A stretch of DNA of 64,000 bases from Lepidostoma basale (lineage: Eukaryota > Arthropoda > Insecta > Trichoptera > Lepidostomatidae), in the NCBI GenBank assembly GCA_022606425.2, contig JAHDVF020000733.1:1-64000 (forward strand), given 5' to 3'. Numbering within the stretch: position 1 is the stretch's first letter; each line of letters begins with the position of its first letter. The translations under genes and the position numbers were made by a program. This document shows, in pieces, positions 1 to 8,900 of this stretch. The notes beneath the pieces are model-generated. The model saw only the letters and a list, made by a program, of their open reading frames with translations. It was not told the origin of the DNA and did no database searches.

Positions 1-57
1 CTTGGAGGAGGCCAAGACCCACCAAGGGTTCTAGCGCCGGAGAAGAAGAAGAAGAAT
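1..57 (+). mobile_element. 3' end of a LINE with GAAGAA tail (family K)
   Basis: The first bases match the end of the copy at 13390-13803: a TTGGAGGAGGCCAAGACC-type segment, a short spacer, then GAAGAAGAAGAAGAA. It is the last part of a non-LTR element whose body lies outside the window. Only the terminus is present, so the clade cannot be judged. Confidence 0.55.
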
Positions 58-550
58 TAAATATCTGTATGTTTGTGATTTTTATTTAAATAAATTAAAT
101 GACTTGTTGCAAACCATGATGGGCTGACCATCCTCGGGATTTTAATCATGAAGAAGACATACTTAGATAAAAATCATTTCGCTAGGAATTTTTGTATTGC
201 AACTTAGAAACATTCCATGGTCAGCTAGACTCTGTGTTTTGTATTAAGTAGGTATCATAACACCGGAGATGATAACTGTAAAAACGTGTGGTAAAGTCCT
301 CGCGAGTGATGATCGTGGTAATATATTCCGTCTATGGCGCTGTTTTCAATCCGCTTTATGGACAAGTCTAACAGCATACATTTGCATGCATTTTGCGAGG
401 GACATCATATGTATTTGGTAGCGCAAGCCTGCTGACCACTTGAATACTGATCATTATAAAACGGGATTATGGTAATCACTAAGTTATCACAGTTGTGAAA
501 TGTTTTTATACAAATACATGTATATTTTAAAGTTTTTTTTTTAACCCTTA
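58..550. other. Unassigned AT-rich spacer
   Basis: No coding signal, tandem array or match to other parts of the window was seen. It ends at the TTA target site of the inverted-repeat element that starts at 551. Confidence 0.5.
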
Positions 551-1228
551 AGGTCCATTTACACTGGACAGTCATCAGTCGATAATAATCGTTTTTTATT
601 TATTTTTATGGTGCCTTGTTACTTTTAATTAATGCCGATTCCGTTCATATTATATTTAAATACCCGAGATAAAATAAGGTTATCCGTTTATCGCTTGGTG
701 CGCCTTCATGGACCAGGATCACACAACTGCACCTACCATAGAATCGGGAATCCCGATGATAGATGAATTCATTCTGAAACTTGCCGAACGTTTTTACACA
801 GTAAAAGACCTCTCAAATTACGACCCAAACACCTCCAGCCGCCACAAGCGCCCAAAATCGGTCAACCTTCAGAAGAACACTCCGGGCCACACAAATCATG
901 CCCTCGCATAAACCAACAACCCACCAAATCACCTTCCAACAATACTCCCATCAGACGTAAGAGGAATAGCCACATGAGCTGAACAGAGGTAAGCCAGAAG
1001 ATCCAAGTCCAATCGCCTTTTCCACGGCGAATTTAAATGGAAGTAAAAACGGTATTCTGTAAAAATTAATTATATACTGTAGGAAACACATCCTGAAAAA
1101 TATTGATGCTTTTTATTTAGTGTCAATTTTATGCAGGTAGGTTCTTTCTTCGGCTACCCCTAATTTGAGATAACGAGTCAGTGAGACGTGTCGGTATCGG
1201 CTGATGACTGTCCAGTGTAAATGGACCT
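551..1228. mobile_element. PIF/Harbinger-like non-autonomous DNA element with 32-bp TIRs
   Basis: The left terminus AGGTCCATTTACACTGGACA (551-582 in full) is repeated inverted at 1197-1228 with one mismatch over 32 bp. Both ends abut TTA (548-550 and 1229-1231), a 3-bp target duplication typical of PIF/Harbinger. No transposase frame is present. About 300 bp of the interior (700-1005) is a Jockey LINE 3' end, so the element contains a retrotransposon fragment. The superfamily call rests on the TTA duplication alone. Confidence 0.7.
700..1005 (+). mobile_element. Jockey-type LINE 3' end inside the TIR element
   Basis: A 67-residue frame (708-911) carries IPMIDEFILKLAE, a gap, then KDLSNYDPN and KRPK. 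This is the C-terminal tail typical of Jockey-clade reverse transcriptases (IxxxxxxLAxxFY...HPNPxI). The 3' UTR follows: a GAGGAATAGCCACATGAGCT segment and GCCAGAAGATCCAAGTCC. Compared with the copy at 9166-9475, the block encoding about 10 residues (KGLPSHPNPT) is missing. It lies wholly between the inverted repeats at 551 and 1228. Confidence 0.7.
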
Positions 1229-1262
1229 TTAGTCTGTGTTTAACACTCGCCGCACGATGATT

Positions 1263-1513
1263 ACTACCTTCGTGGTCGAGTAGTAAGTGCTTTGATTGCC
1301 ACACCGAAGGCCACGGGTTCGATTCCCGGCGATAGCATTGTGATTATTACACTGTATTTGGTCTGGTGTAGAATTCACGTGATAATAAAATGGCGATAAA
1401 TTAGCTACCTATCAAATGTCACGAGAATCAATATGATAGCTGTACCCTTTGCATCGATTTGGCTCGCGCTGTAATGATGTAAAGAGCGATTCAACAAAAT
1501 AATTATAATAATA
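1263..1513 (+). mobile_element. tRNA-derived SINE, subfamily A, full length
   Basis: Reference copy for the main SINE of the window. The head resembles a tRNA with RNA polymerase III box A (here TGGTCGAGTAGT; better copies TGGCCGAGTGGT) and box B (GGGTTCGATTCCC). The body has a conserved GTGATTATTACACTG hairpin segment, ACAATAAAATGGCGATAGAT-like sequence and CTACCTATCACATGTCACGA-like sequence. The subfamily A tail ends in AAAGAGCGATTCAACAAAAT plus AAT repeats. SINEs are copied in trans by a LINE; which LINE served here is not evident. At least 17 copies lie in this window, in both orientations. Confidence 0.9.
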
Positions 1514-1584
1514 TCGGATTACGATAATGATGATAAATATTAAATAATTTATGAACATAATTTATAATTGATACCGCGTGATCA

Positions 1585-1795
1585 GTGACGCAGTACTGGT
1601 GCCCGAGGACGGCAAAGTTGGGTGTCTACAGTTGCGTTGGCGCGACGATATCCGGAAGAGTGCGGGATAGAAGGGAGTGGAAAATACGAGAGTCCAGGAG
1701 TGGACGGTCACAACAGGTTGAATAAGAAGATTTGTGACAGGCAAGTTCATTCTTGTCGTGACTAGGCACGAATAACGTATGCACGCAAGTTGCAT
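1585..1795 (+). mobile_element. RTE-like LINE C-terminal fragment (family M)
   Basis: On the plus strand the sequence reads WCPRTAKLGV, then LRWRDDIRKSAG, matching the copy at 25685-26045 (CWCPRTGKLEVGR...LRWRDNIWKSAG). This is the basic C-terminal region downstream of the reverse transcriptase in RTE-like elements. It is frameshifted and has lost the tail. Confidence 0.6.
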
Positions 1796-1920
1796 GTGTA
1801 GATTTCTTACACTTGTTATTTATATTTTTTCTATTGTTAGATGATTAATTCATGATAAAACAATTTATATAGCTTCAGGAAGATGGGACCGAATAAATTT
1901 ACTCGTTATAAGCATTACTC
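1796..1920. other. Unassigned AT-rich spacer
   Basis: Nothing recognised. It ends with the CGTTATATCC target copy of the next insertion. Confidence 0.4.
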
Positions 1921-1930
1921 GTTATATCCA

Positions 1931-2090
1931 TACTTACTTACTTAGACAGCCGTTCTCGTCCACCGCTGGACATAGGCCTCCCCCATACTTCTCCACGTAT
2001 CCACGAAACGAGGAAGACCCCCCACACGATGGTCCTATGACATTGGAAGAATTGCTGGCGATTGGACGCAAAAGGCACAAGACAGGGATA
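1931..2090 (-). mobile_element. RTE-like LINE (family C), 5'-inverted 'twin-primed' insertion
   Basis: Bases 1931-2010 are the 3' end of family C on the minus strand, with a TTAC-repeat tail at the left. From about 2011 to 2090 the sequence switches to the plus strand and carries the segment lying just upstream of it in the complete copy (8010-8110: RGRPPTRWSDD to AQDRDT). The break falls at the same GGATACG on both sides. A perfect 10-bp duplication, CGTTATATCC, flanks the whole thing (1921-1930, 2091-2100). This is the signature of twin priming by a LINE reverse transcriptase. Confidence 0.88.
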
Positions 2091-2100
2091 CGTTATATCC

Positions 2101-2289
2101 TAGAATCGGTAAATTTGAATGAATGAAGACGAAGTATCTATATAATAATAATAATAATAATTAGGCAAATTTGAATAGCGCCATTTTCGTGAATAACTCA
2201 CCTCAAGGGCGCTTTGACAATGTTCATGAGAGCTGTATGTGACACCAGCAATCAGATTAACCGTTTTATTTTATTATTAAATATTAAAT
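2101..2289. repeat. Short spacer with (AAT)n microsatellite
   Basis: A run of AAT units lies at about 2142-2162, followed by unassigned AT-rich sequence up to the 3' tail of the L2/CR1 copy. Confidence 0.6.
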
Positions 2290-2861
2290 ATTTATTTTAT
2301 TATAAATTATTTATTATAATATTTTTACATTTTATGCGATATTTTGAGAAGTGGGTTTTTAGGTGAGATTTAAAATCTGACAGATTTTCTATGCATCTGA
2401 GGCGTGCAGGAAGCATATTCCAGGCGGACGGACCTGCAACTGCGAAAGCCCGATCTCCGAAATTTGTCCGGGGGTTGCGCTTTGGCTCAACTAATCTGCC
2501 TATTGCCGAGGTGTTTGCTGATCGAAGCGTAGATTGCCGCAAGTTAGGGCTATCGGCAACACAAAGTACAGATATATAGGCTGGTGCCATTCCGTGAAGC
2601 GCTTTAAAAACCGTCCAGCATAGTTTTTACTGGATTCTTTCAGGAGACTTGAGCCAGTGAAGATCTTTTAGATGTGAGTTTCTTGGAACACCTTTTATAA
2701 GTCGTGCTGCCGCATTGAAAACAGATTGAAGTTTATTTGTTTGTTTCTTGGATATGTTGGATTAAATGCCGTTGCAATAGTCGAGTCGAGATACGACGAA
2801 GGAATTCATAAGTGTTTTTAATGCATCAGTGGGAACATTTTCGTGGAAGATATTGCTTTTT
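2290..2861 (-). mobile_element. L2/CR1-clade LINE, 3' part of the reverse transcriptase ORF
   Basis: Reading the minus strand gives SRLDYCNG, LQSVFNAAARLIKGVPRN, LHWLKSPERIQ, FKALHGMAPAYISVLC, then RAFAVAGPSAWNMLPARLR and FKSHLKTHFS. These are the hallmark C-terminal reverse transcriptase blocks of the CR1/L2 group, where SRLDYCNSLL, NAAARLI, FKALHG.AP.Y and GPRLWN.LP are well known. The last 96 codons (2300-2590) are open; upstream there are two in-frame stops. An AT-rich 3' tail lies at 2290-2330. It is a relic cut off by the next element at 2862. Confidence 0.85.
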
Positions 2862-3187
2862 TGCAGCATAGATTGTTTTACCTACCGGCCCCCAGAACCA
2901 ACCTGCCTCTGGTGACAACGGTGGGAAGAGTAGTTAATCTGCTGAACGCGGTCACCTCGGAGATCGACGTTTTTCATATCAGTGAAAGTACGTTCAGAAT
3001 GCAAATACTCTAAATTCCGGAGAGTATCCTGTCTTCCTAATGTTGAACCATCTCTCATGCATTTCTGGTAGTATACTATTATATATACAATATATTATTT
3101 TACCTGTTCTCAATAGATGCCTTATAATTAATTTTGTAATGTTTGTTGATGAAATAAACTGATTTGATTTGATTTGATTTTTGATAA
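2862..3187 (+). mobile_element. CR1/Jockey-like LINE 3' end with TGATT tail (family E)
   Basis: Starts in coding sequence for RLFYLP..RTNLPLVTTVGRVVNLLN-like residues and EIDVFHI, continues into a 3' UTR with TTACCTGTTCTCAATAGATG, and ends in a GATTT repeat at 3160-3187. The same 3' end occurs at 21805-22148, 38560-39275 and, inverted, 61955-62285. Heavily 5'-truncated. Confidence 0.75.
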
Positions 3188-3660
3188 TTTTGTTAGTACA
3201 CACACATCAATAATTTATAATCATATTCCAATAAGATCCCAAAGTATGTTGTTCGTGAGCTGGCTAGCTTAGTTTCACTGGAAAAATTTGCCAATTCAGG
3301 TATAAGTTTAGCTATGTCAGTACATAACATAGCATATAATAAGAGCGTCGTTGTTTTTTTCTCGTCTACTAATTTACCGCGAGCGTTGACCCACCCACAC
3401 CCACTTCTGTGTGCACAGCGCTTGCCACAGAACCTCTTCGCATTGTAGCCGTTAGGCAAGTGTGTAGGTATGTAGAACATTACTACAAGTAAAAATAAAC
3501 TCTCGTGCAGAAACAATAAATTTAATCCTATTATTTTGAAGCGATTATCAAAGAATTATGTTTATTTATTTATTAAGGGAAACATAAAACGATTTTAATA
3601 CATATAAAAAAACACAAATAAAGTAAGGTCAATGTACGAGTATACATGCTATCATAAATA
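3188..3660. other. Unassigned sequence
   Basis: AT-rich with a short GC-richer patch (3375-3460). The longest frames here have no recognisable motif, and I see no repeat shared with the rest of the window. Confidence 0.4.
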
Positions 3661-3895
3661 TGACGACCTTTGTAAGTTCTTTGACAGCCACCCCGAAGGT
3701 CCCGGGTTCGATTCCCGGCGATGGCAGTGTGATTGTCACACTGTTTTTGGTCTGTTGAAGAATTCACGTGACAATAAAATGGTGATAGATTAGCTACCTA
3801 TAACATGTTACGAGAATCAGTATGATAGCTATATCCTTTACATCGATTTGACTCACGCTGTAATGATGTAAAGAGCGATTCAAGAAAATAATAAT
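3661..3895 (+). mobile_element. tRNA-derived SINE A lacking box A
   Basis: Starts TGACGACCTTTGTAAGTTC: about a dozen bases that carry box A in other copies (CGTGGCCGAGTGG) are deleted, while box B (GGGTTCGATTCCC) is intact. The rest is a standard subfamily A body and AAT/AAC tail. The tail runs straight into the AAC-type tail of the RTE copy on the opposite strand. Confidence 0.88.
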
Positions 3896-4010
3896 AACAA
3901 CAACAACAAACCATCACGCCGTTTCCCCGAAGGGGTAGGCAGAAAGAATGGACCACCACACTACTCTATCCTGGCACACCCCTCTAGCTTCCTCCACATT
4001 CATACAACAA
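3896..4010 (-). mobile_element. RTE-like LINE (family B), 3' end only
   Basis: The minus strand ends in GGGGAAACGGCGTGATGG followed by GTT repeats, preceded by CATTCTTTCTGCCTACCCCT. Family B differs from A by a GTT-repeat tail and a WRSILSAYP-coding variant. Only the last 110 bases were copied. Confidence 0.8.
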
Positions 4011-4332
4011 ATAAATAATAATAATAATTATAAATTAATTAAATAATTAACAGACGAGAGTATAAAACGAAATTGAAGTTAAACTAATACAAACAAAATA
4101 GTTTATAAAAATATAATAGTGGAATAAAAAAAGTAACATTATGGTCTCATCTACGCCGAAAGGTTGTTGTGAGCGTTTTTTTCAAATTACGCTCGATCCG
4201 ATGGAAAACCGAAATGCTTAATTATTGTTTAATACATACTAGAATACATAAAATATGAAGTATGTGGTCATGGCGAACGATAATAAAAATAAACAAGTAA
4301 TGAAAAATTATTTATAATATACATATACAATT
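4011..4332. other. Unassigned AT-rich spacer
   Basis: Nothing recognised beyond short AT microsatellite-like runs. Confidence 0.4.
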
Positions 4333-4680
4333 ATTCTTCTATCTCTTAAGAGTAGCAAAAATGAGAACATTGCGACCTATTGTGGGGAGAACCCTTAGAT
4401 ATAGGATACCCAATGAAGAAATTCCGAAATCCTGCAAAATTGAAGACATAGTGAGATGCAGAGACAGAAAAGACGATTCTGGAAGGACCATATCGAGAGA
4501 ATGGATCCAGTAAGAATTCCTAATATCGTGATGCACGAGACTCCAGAGGCCCGTCGATTACCGGGACGACCATCAAAGAGATGGAGAGAAGGCTGGTCGT
4601 CTTCATCACAGGAAGAAAGTTGATATCCTGCATAAACAGATCGCAAGATCTACGATCAGAAGAAGAAGAAGAAGAATTAT
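4333..4680 (+). mobile_element. RTE-like LINE (family D), C-terminus and GAAGAA tail
   Basis: Plus-strand codons give LRVAKMRTLRPIVG-like sequence, RRFWKDHIERMDPVRIPNIV, MHETPEARRLPGRPSKRWRE and GWSSSSQEES, then a 3' UTR (CGCAAGATCTACGATCAGAA) and a GAAGAA tail. The FWRDHxxRM...GRPPKRW motif is the basic C-terminal region of this LINE group. Frameshifted, with stops. Confidence 0.75.
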
Positions 4681-4731
4681 TATTATTCCACTTGTTCTTC
4701 TATATGGTCTCGTGATTTGAAATGCCACGGA

Positions 4732-4835
4732 GGAACATATCCCGCTGGAAGATATAATACATATAAAATGCCGTAAAAGACCATCTTGCATGACAACAGC
4801 AAGATAAATCAACACCTACCAGCTAAAAAAAAGTA
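4732..4835. repeat. Short dispersed repeat (shared with 22686-22755)
   Basis: TAAAATGCCGTAAAAGACCA followed by CATGACAACAGCAAGATAA is repeated at 22700-22755 (TAAAATGCCGTGAAACTCCA, then CATGACAACAGCAAGATAA). About 70 bp are shared. Probably a fragment of an unidentified LINE. Confidence 0.45.
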
Positions 4836-4837
4836 AC

Positions 4838-4970
4838 CCGAATAGATAATCCCCGGAGAAATCAACAGAAAACCACTCCAGAAACACTTCACAGGAAATT
4901 ACTATGGCAAGAAAGCATTTGCCACAGTGAATGCTAACGTTGGGGGGATCTGATACGGCACTATAAGTTC
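4838..4970 (+). mobile_element. RTE-like LINE (family F) 3' terminus
   Basis: Codes for ATVNANVGGI, then stop and TACGGCAC, matching the end of better family F copies (AEVIANIGGTRKGT at 32190-32235). The rest is too degraded to read. Confidence 0.5.
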
Positions 4971-4974
4971 TTCT

Positions 4975-5062
4975 ATAACAGTTCCAACCAGTTTCGGCAG
5001 TTCGCTGTTACTATCTTCAGGCCAGAAGATGCCAGAAACCACTTATTATTTTAGTTTTCATC
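4975..5062. mobile_element. Inverted pair of hammerhead-like repeats (lineage HH-D)
   Basis: Minus-strand module: CUGAAGA (5014-5020), extra U, a 19-nt stem-loop region ending CUGCC, then GAAAC and a UGGU block. It is followed head-to-head by a shortened plus-strand module, CCAGAAGAUGCCAGAAACC (5022-5040). The layout matches hammerhead ribozyme cores (CUGANGA...GAAA). The minus copy keeps every core base, but its stem III block is only weakly self-complementary. Not tested for cleavage. Confidence 0.5.
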
Positions 5063-5404
5063 GTCAGAAACTGATCAAAACTAAAACTATAATTGGAAAG
5101 AAACTAAATATACCTACATACACAGTATTGGTCTACTGTAGCAGACAGACGATGTGGGGCAGACCTAGAGCCACCTGGAGAAAACCTCTACAGGAATGTT
5201 TTTATTATTATTGTGTTGTCTTTAAAAGCTGATACCTTGATTTTTAAATTTTCAAGGTGGTATGAACTTTATTATTAGTGATTCTGTGTGCGATTTTAAC
5301 TACGTGTTTGTAAGTGTGCCTGTCTTGTGGTTCCATGGGCTAACTAAAAGGCATTCCGGCATTCGCTTTACAATTGAGGGAACCATGGAAAATTTCAGTC
5401 GGGA
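5063..5404. other. Unassigned sequence
   Basis: Contains GAYGTGGGGCAGACCTAGAG-like sequence that may be one more degraded LINE C-terminus (GRPRATWRKPL at 5150-5190). Otherwise nothing recognised. Confidence 0.35.
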
Positions 5405-6060
5405 CGCAGCGTACCTGTGAAGAAAATATGTATAATATATTTACAATTATTTGTTGGCCTGCCGCAACCGATCCTGAATATGTTGAGTGTTTCTTTGTTG
5501 CAGAGGTCTGTGATGTGAATGTCTCTCCGTTGATATTCTTCCATCTTTAGTTATCATCTCTCACGCGTGTAGATGGGGCGGTGAATGCTGATGTGTTCAA
5601 TTGTTTGGTCTGTTTGTTTGTCGCAGGGACAGAAGGATGAATCCTTAATTTTGAATCTGTGTAGATACGAAAGGGTGGCTCCATGCGAATTGAATCCCAG
5701 TGAGAATTTGTGAAAGCTGGAACAAAGGTGTAATTCTCTTCCTCAGCTTCCGCATCTTTTACGAAGGAGAGAAACTCTTTGATCTCGCTTCAGGTAATGC
5801 TTCTCTCGTATCTTTCTTCCCACAATGTATTCATGTGTTCTCGGATCTTGCATTTTGCGTAGCTGTGAAGTAACTCGGAGTAGAGCTTGGCAGTTTTTAC
5901 CCTAAGGGCGGCCGCTTTAGCCTGCTCATCTCCTCTTTCGATCCCTTCCAGTCTATTGTGACCTCTGATCCACAAGATGGTACACTCGGTCCCTTTGTCT
6001 TTTAGAAATTTGGAAATCTTTTGTATATCTCTTCAGGAGGTTAAGACGCCAGGCCTCGCT
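5405..6060 (-). mobile_element. RNase-H-bearing LINE (I/R1-like group) remnant
   Basis: The minus strand reads TECTILWIRGHNRLEGIERG, then DEQAKAAA. This is the last RNase H motif (W.pGHxgi.GNE.AD.lAK) that only some LINE clades carry downstream of the reverse transcriptase. Further on it codes for a C-terminal PxFxIxxxSFCPCDKQT..TIEHI block, matching the cysteine-rich end of such elements. Stops and frameshifts break it; no reverse transcriptase core remains. Confidence 0.65.
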
Positions 6061-6189
6061 TACGATGGTGTTAAACATTATACGTACAACAGAGAAGAAT
6101 TTTCGAGGCCCTGTGCATTACGGTGTTAAAGACAAGATAAGAAAAATAAGAATAAGAGACATCAGAGATGATTAATTATTTTTATATAT

Positions 6190-6660
6190 TTTTTTTGCTG
6201 AATTGCTCTTTACGAACGCTCTTTACAGCACGAGCCAAATCGATGTAAATGATAATTAATAGCTATCATATTGATTCTCGAGACATGTAATAAATAGGTA
6301 GCTAATCTATCGTTATATCTAGACCTTCCCTACGGTCTATAACCTTGCCGCGGTGGGAGGGCTTGCGTACTTTCGTGATCCTGAGGGTAATACTAGCGGG
6401 AGCTAACACTCCCAGCAGGGCCACCCAACCCAGGTAAGCTGAAGGATAGAAGTCAGACTAATAATGGACCAGAAGACCCCACCGGCGAAATAAGTGGAAG
6501 AATATAGAAATCCCCCAACGACCACATTGGGAGGAAGAAGAATAGAATTATGCACCAGACCAAAGACAGTGTGACAATCGCACTGCCATTGCCGGGAATC
6601 GAACCCAGGACCTTCGAGATGCCAGTCAAAGCACTTACCGCTCGGCCACGAAGGTCGGTC
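6190..6660 (-). mobile_element. SINE A interrupted by a 225-bp insertion
   Basis: The tail half (6190-6318) and the tRNA-like head half (6544-6660) of one minus-strand SINE are separated by unrelated sequence at 6319-6543. Box B is present as its complement GGGAATCGAACCC and box A as CCGCTCGGCCACGAAGG. About 20 bases of SINE are missing at the junction. GCTCTTTACGAACGCTCTTTAC shows a short tail duplication. Confidence 0.85.
6319..6543 (+). mobile_element. Insertion resembling the 5' UTR of a LINE
   Basis: GC-rich segment beginning GACCTTCCCTACGGTCTATA, then CCTTGCCGCGGTGGGAGGGC. It contains GAGCTAACACTCCCAGCAGG and a second stem-rich part. From memory this resembles conserved 5' UTR sequences of arthropod LINEs that begin this way. 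No coding frame follows. I could not define a target duplication, so replacement or gene conversion is also possible. Confidence 0.4.
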
Positions 6661-6661
6661 G

Positions 6662-7295
6662 GAAACATACGTTTTTATTCATTTTATTCTTTTGAGTAGC
6701 TGATTTTGAATTTTTCATACTTTCACCATACATAATCAAAAGTATAATTGCGCAGCGGTATCGATTGCGTGTATTATCCACGTTGGCCATTTTGGTAGTT
6801 GGGCTCTTGCAGTTCGCTCATTGTTGAAGATGTCCATGCAGTTGAGCCTGTTTAAAATTCATTTGGGAAAGCGTCGTGTGGCGGCGTGAGCGGGTGTGTG
6901 CCGATCATTAGAATGGCGACAATAGCCGAGTTCCACAATGAATGCGAATATATTACCGTCCGGCGTGTCGCGAATATTAAGATACGAGATGTAATGGCTC
7001 CCAAATCTAGCACGTAGGGAGACAGGTGGCGCTTCATTGTGTGAAGGGTATTTTTTTATTGGTTTTCCTTGATTTTTTGCAACCAATAAGAATTACTCAT
7101 CCTTCGTTTTAAATGTCTCTTTTTTAAATCCATCAACTCCATGTTGCAAATCTGTCTCCAACTTCATAGAAAAGGCAATCAGGCAACGCTGATAAGTTGA
7201 GCTGAAGTATTAATTATGCTTCTTTATTTTGTGTTGTAGATTCGCATTTTAATAAATAATATTACACTTTATAACACATTCTTACAATACATCTT
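6662..7295. other. Unassigned sequence
   Basis: Near-average composition, with a GC-richer central part (6850-7030). The open frames on the minus strand at 6852-7086 have no known motif and no second copy in the window. It could be old single-copy DNA. Confidence 0.4.
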
Positions 7296-8180
7296 ACTTT
7301 CCAGAGATAATCAGACTGCTGAGCTTCAGAGGAATCGGTCTTGGGTGGGCGGCATATGGCAGTCTGAAGAAGTTTTTTAACCACCCTACGTATTTGAACG
7401 TACGTGATACGTTCACTGTGACTACCATTCTGCGCTATGCCGTATCACGTACGCGCTTGAGAAAAAATAATGTACCTAAAATGTACAAACTTTTAGGGAT
7501 ACGCGCGTGTGCCAACAACACTTGAGTACAAATCTTCGCAAATATGATAGTTTTACAAGGGGCAGGCGAAGTGTGCGGTCGAGTCTTTGACATTTCGTAA
7601 TTTAAAAAAATAAAATTAATATATAATTAAATTTAATTAATATAAAAACCTGCTTTTTTGCACGTTTCTCGCAAAATAGCCTGAAAGTAGGGCGGTTAAT
7701 AGAAAGATTCCCCAGTGTCTGAAACGTAAAATGTATGATCAATGCGTACTTCCAGTACTGACATATGGAGTAGAAACGCTAACCTTCACCAAGTCGACCA
7801 TAAGGAGACTCCGTGTAGCAAAGAGGAAACACGAAAGAGACATGTTACACGTAAGACTCTCAGACCGGGTAAGAAATACTGAAATACGTAGAAGGTCGGG
7901 AGTAACAGATTTCGTCGCAAGGGTAGCGAAGCTTAAATGGTCATTTGCGGGACATGTTGCCAGATTGGTAGACGATAGATGGACCAGAAGGGTGGTAGAG
8001 TGGAGACCCCGCAAAGATAAACGAAACAGAGGGAGACCCCCCACACGATGGTCCGATGACATTAAAAGAATTGCTGGTGATTGGATACAAAAGGCACAAG
8101 ACAGGGATACGTGGAGAATTATGGGGGAGGCCTATGTCCAGCACTGGACGACAACGGCTGTCTAAGTAAGTAAGTAAGTT
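7296..8180 (+). mobile_element. RTE-like LINE (family C), split by a TTAA MITE
   Basis: Coding sequence before the MITE (7296-7380) reads GIGLGWAAYGSLKKFF. After it (7696 on) comes RKIPQCLKRKMYDQCVLPV, LTYGVETLTF, RNTEIRRRSGVTDFVARVAK, LKWSFAGHVARL, RGRPPTRWSDDIKRIAGDW and DTWRIMGEAYVQHWT, then a stop and a TAAG-repeat tail (8162-8180). The stretch 7731-8165 is open for 144 codons, unusually intact for this window. Leaving out the MITE and one TTAA gives a continuous frame across the junction (KFFNRKIPQ). Confidence 0.85.
7381..7695. mobile_element. TTAA-flanked MITE (piggyBac-like), intact
   Basis: Flanked by TTAA on both sides (7377-7380 and 7696-7699). The termini CCACCCTAC (7381-7389) and GTAGGGCGG (7687-7695) are inverted with one mismatch. 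An internal inverted pair, ACGTACGTGATACG and CGTATCACGTACG, lies near the left end. A second copy is at 16363-16632. TTAA duplication is typical of piggyBac and Kolobok elements. At 315 bp with no frame it is non-autonomous. Confidence 0.82.
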
Positions 8181-8265
8181 ATAACATTGGAATTGAAACA
8201 ACTATAAAAAAAAATATCAAACACAACATGTTTCGGAGGTGACCTCCATCCTCGGGTGTAAAAAT
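8178..8265 (-). mobile_element. Hammerhead-like repeat (lineage HH-B), single unit
   Basis: Minus strand: stem I strand ACAC, core CCGAGGA (U4 changed to C), extra U, GGAGG-UCA-CCUCC, GAAACAUGUU, then stem I strand GUGU. Stem II and stem I pair perfectly and the cleavage triplet would be GUU. It lies directly after the family C LINE tail. Confidence 0.5.
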
Positions 8266-8489
8266 ATAACTGAACTCTAACCAAATAAATACTTATAATC
8301 TTTAAAAGTACCAATTACAGTGGAAAAACACAAATTTACATATTAATAAAGGAATTACATTTTGTATTTCCACAACACATCATTTTACGATAATCTAATG
8401 AATTTACTGAAATCTCATAATGGAATTTAATGGATGGATGGAATGGAATAAATATAATAATAATGAAATAAAACGATGTGTTTAAGCAA

Positions 8490-8560
8490 CCACTTATACA
8501 GACCAGTCTGTCGATGCTAGCCAGCCTGACGAAACCGGTCAAAACTGGAAGTAGTTATTA
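8490..8560 (+). mobile_element. Hammerhead-like repeat (lineage HH-G)
   Basis: CCAGU (8503-8507), core CUGUCGA (8508-8514), extra U, GCUAGCCAGCCUGAC stem region, GAAACCGGUC (8531-8540), AAA, ACUGG (8544-8548). CCAGU pairs fully with ACUGG and ACCGGU is self-complementary. Core A6 is U here. A relative on the minus strand is at 39835-39867. Confidence 0.45.
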
Positions 8561-8639
8561 AAAATATTGATTTATTTTATCGTTTTACTTTTTGCAGACA
8601 TGTTTCGGTTATTACAAATCCTTTTTCGATGCATAAATT

Positions 8640-8900
8640 TTAATTGAATATTTCTTGAACAATGATATAAATCTACATATTATATATATTATGTAATATG
8701 AGTGAAAACGTTTTTTATAGGAAAGATTATATTTATATTATATTTTATAGGAACTACATGTTTCGCTTTGCTAAAGCATTATCAAATGTAAAGTAATTTT
8801 GATAATGACTAAAAAAAACGAAACATGTCATTTATGTATATTAATTTCACTAGAAAACAGACGTTTGTCATTCATATTTTGTTTGCAAAGGTCACTGACA
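8640..8900. mobile_element. Palindromic repeat HH-A, diverged
   Basis: Starts TTTCTTGAACAATGATATAA and ends near the complement of GAATGAAAACGTCTGTTTTC. The two inner ends carry hammerhead-like modules back to back: minus strand at 8753-8788 (UUGAUAA-U-GCUUU-AGC-AAAGC-GAAACAUGUA) and plus strand at about 8799-8836 (UUGAUAA-U-GAC...GAAACAUGUC). The head-to-head arrangement is typical of this family here. Confidence 0.55.

Noticed and set aside
2142..2162. CRISPR or satellite array
   Set aside because: Only short AAT microsatellites, LINE tails (GTTA, GTT, AAGTCC, GATTT, GAAGAA) and one 7-bp minisatellite occur; no regularly spaced repeats.
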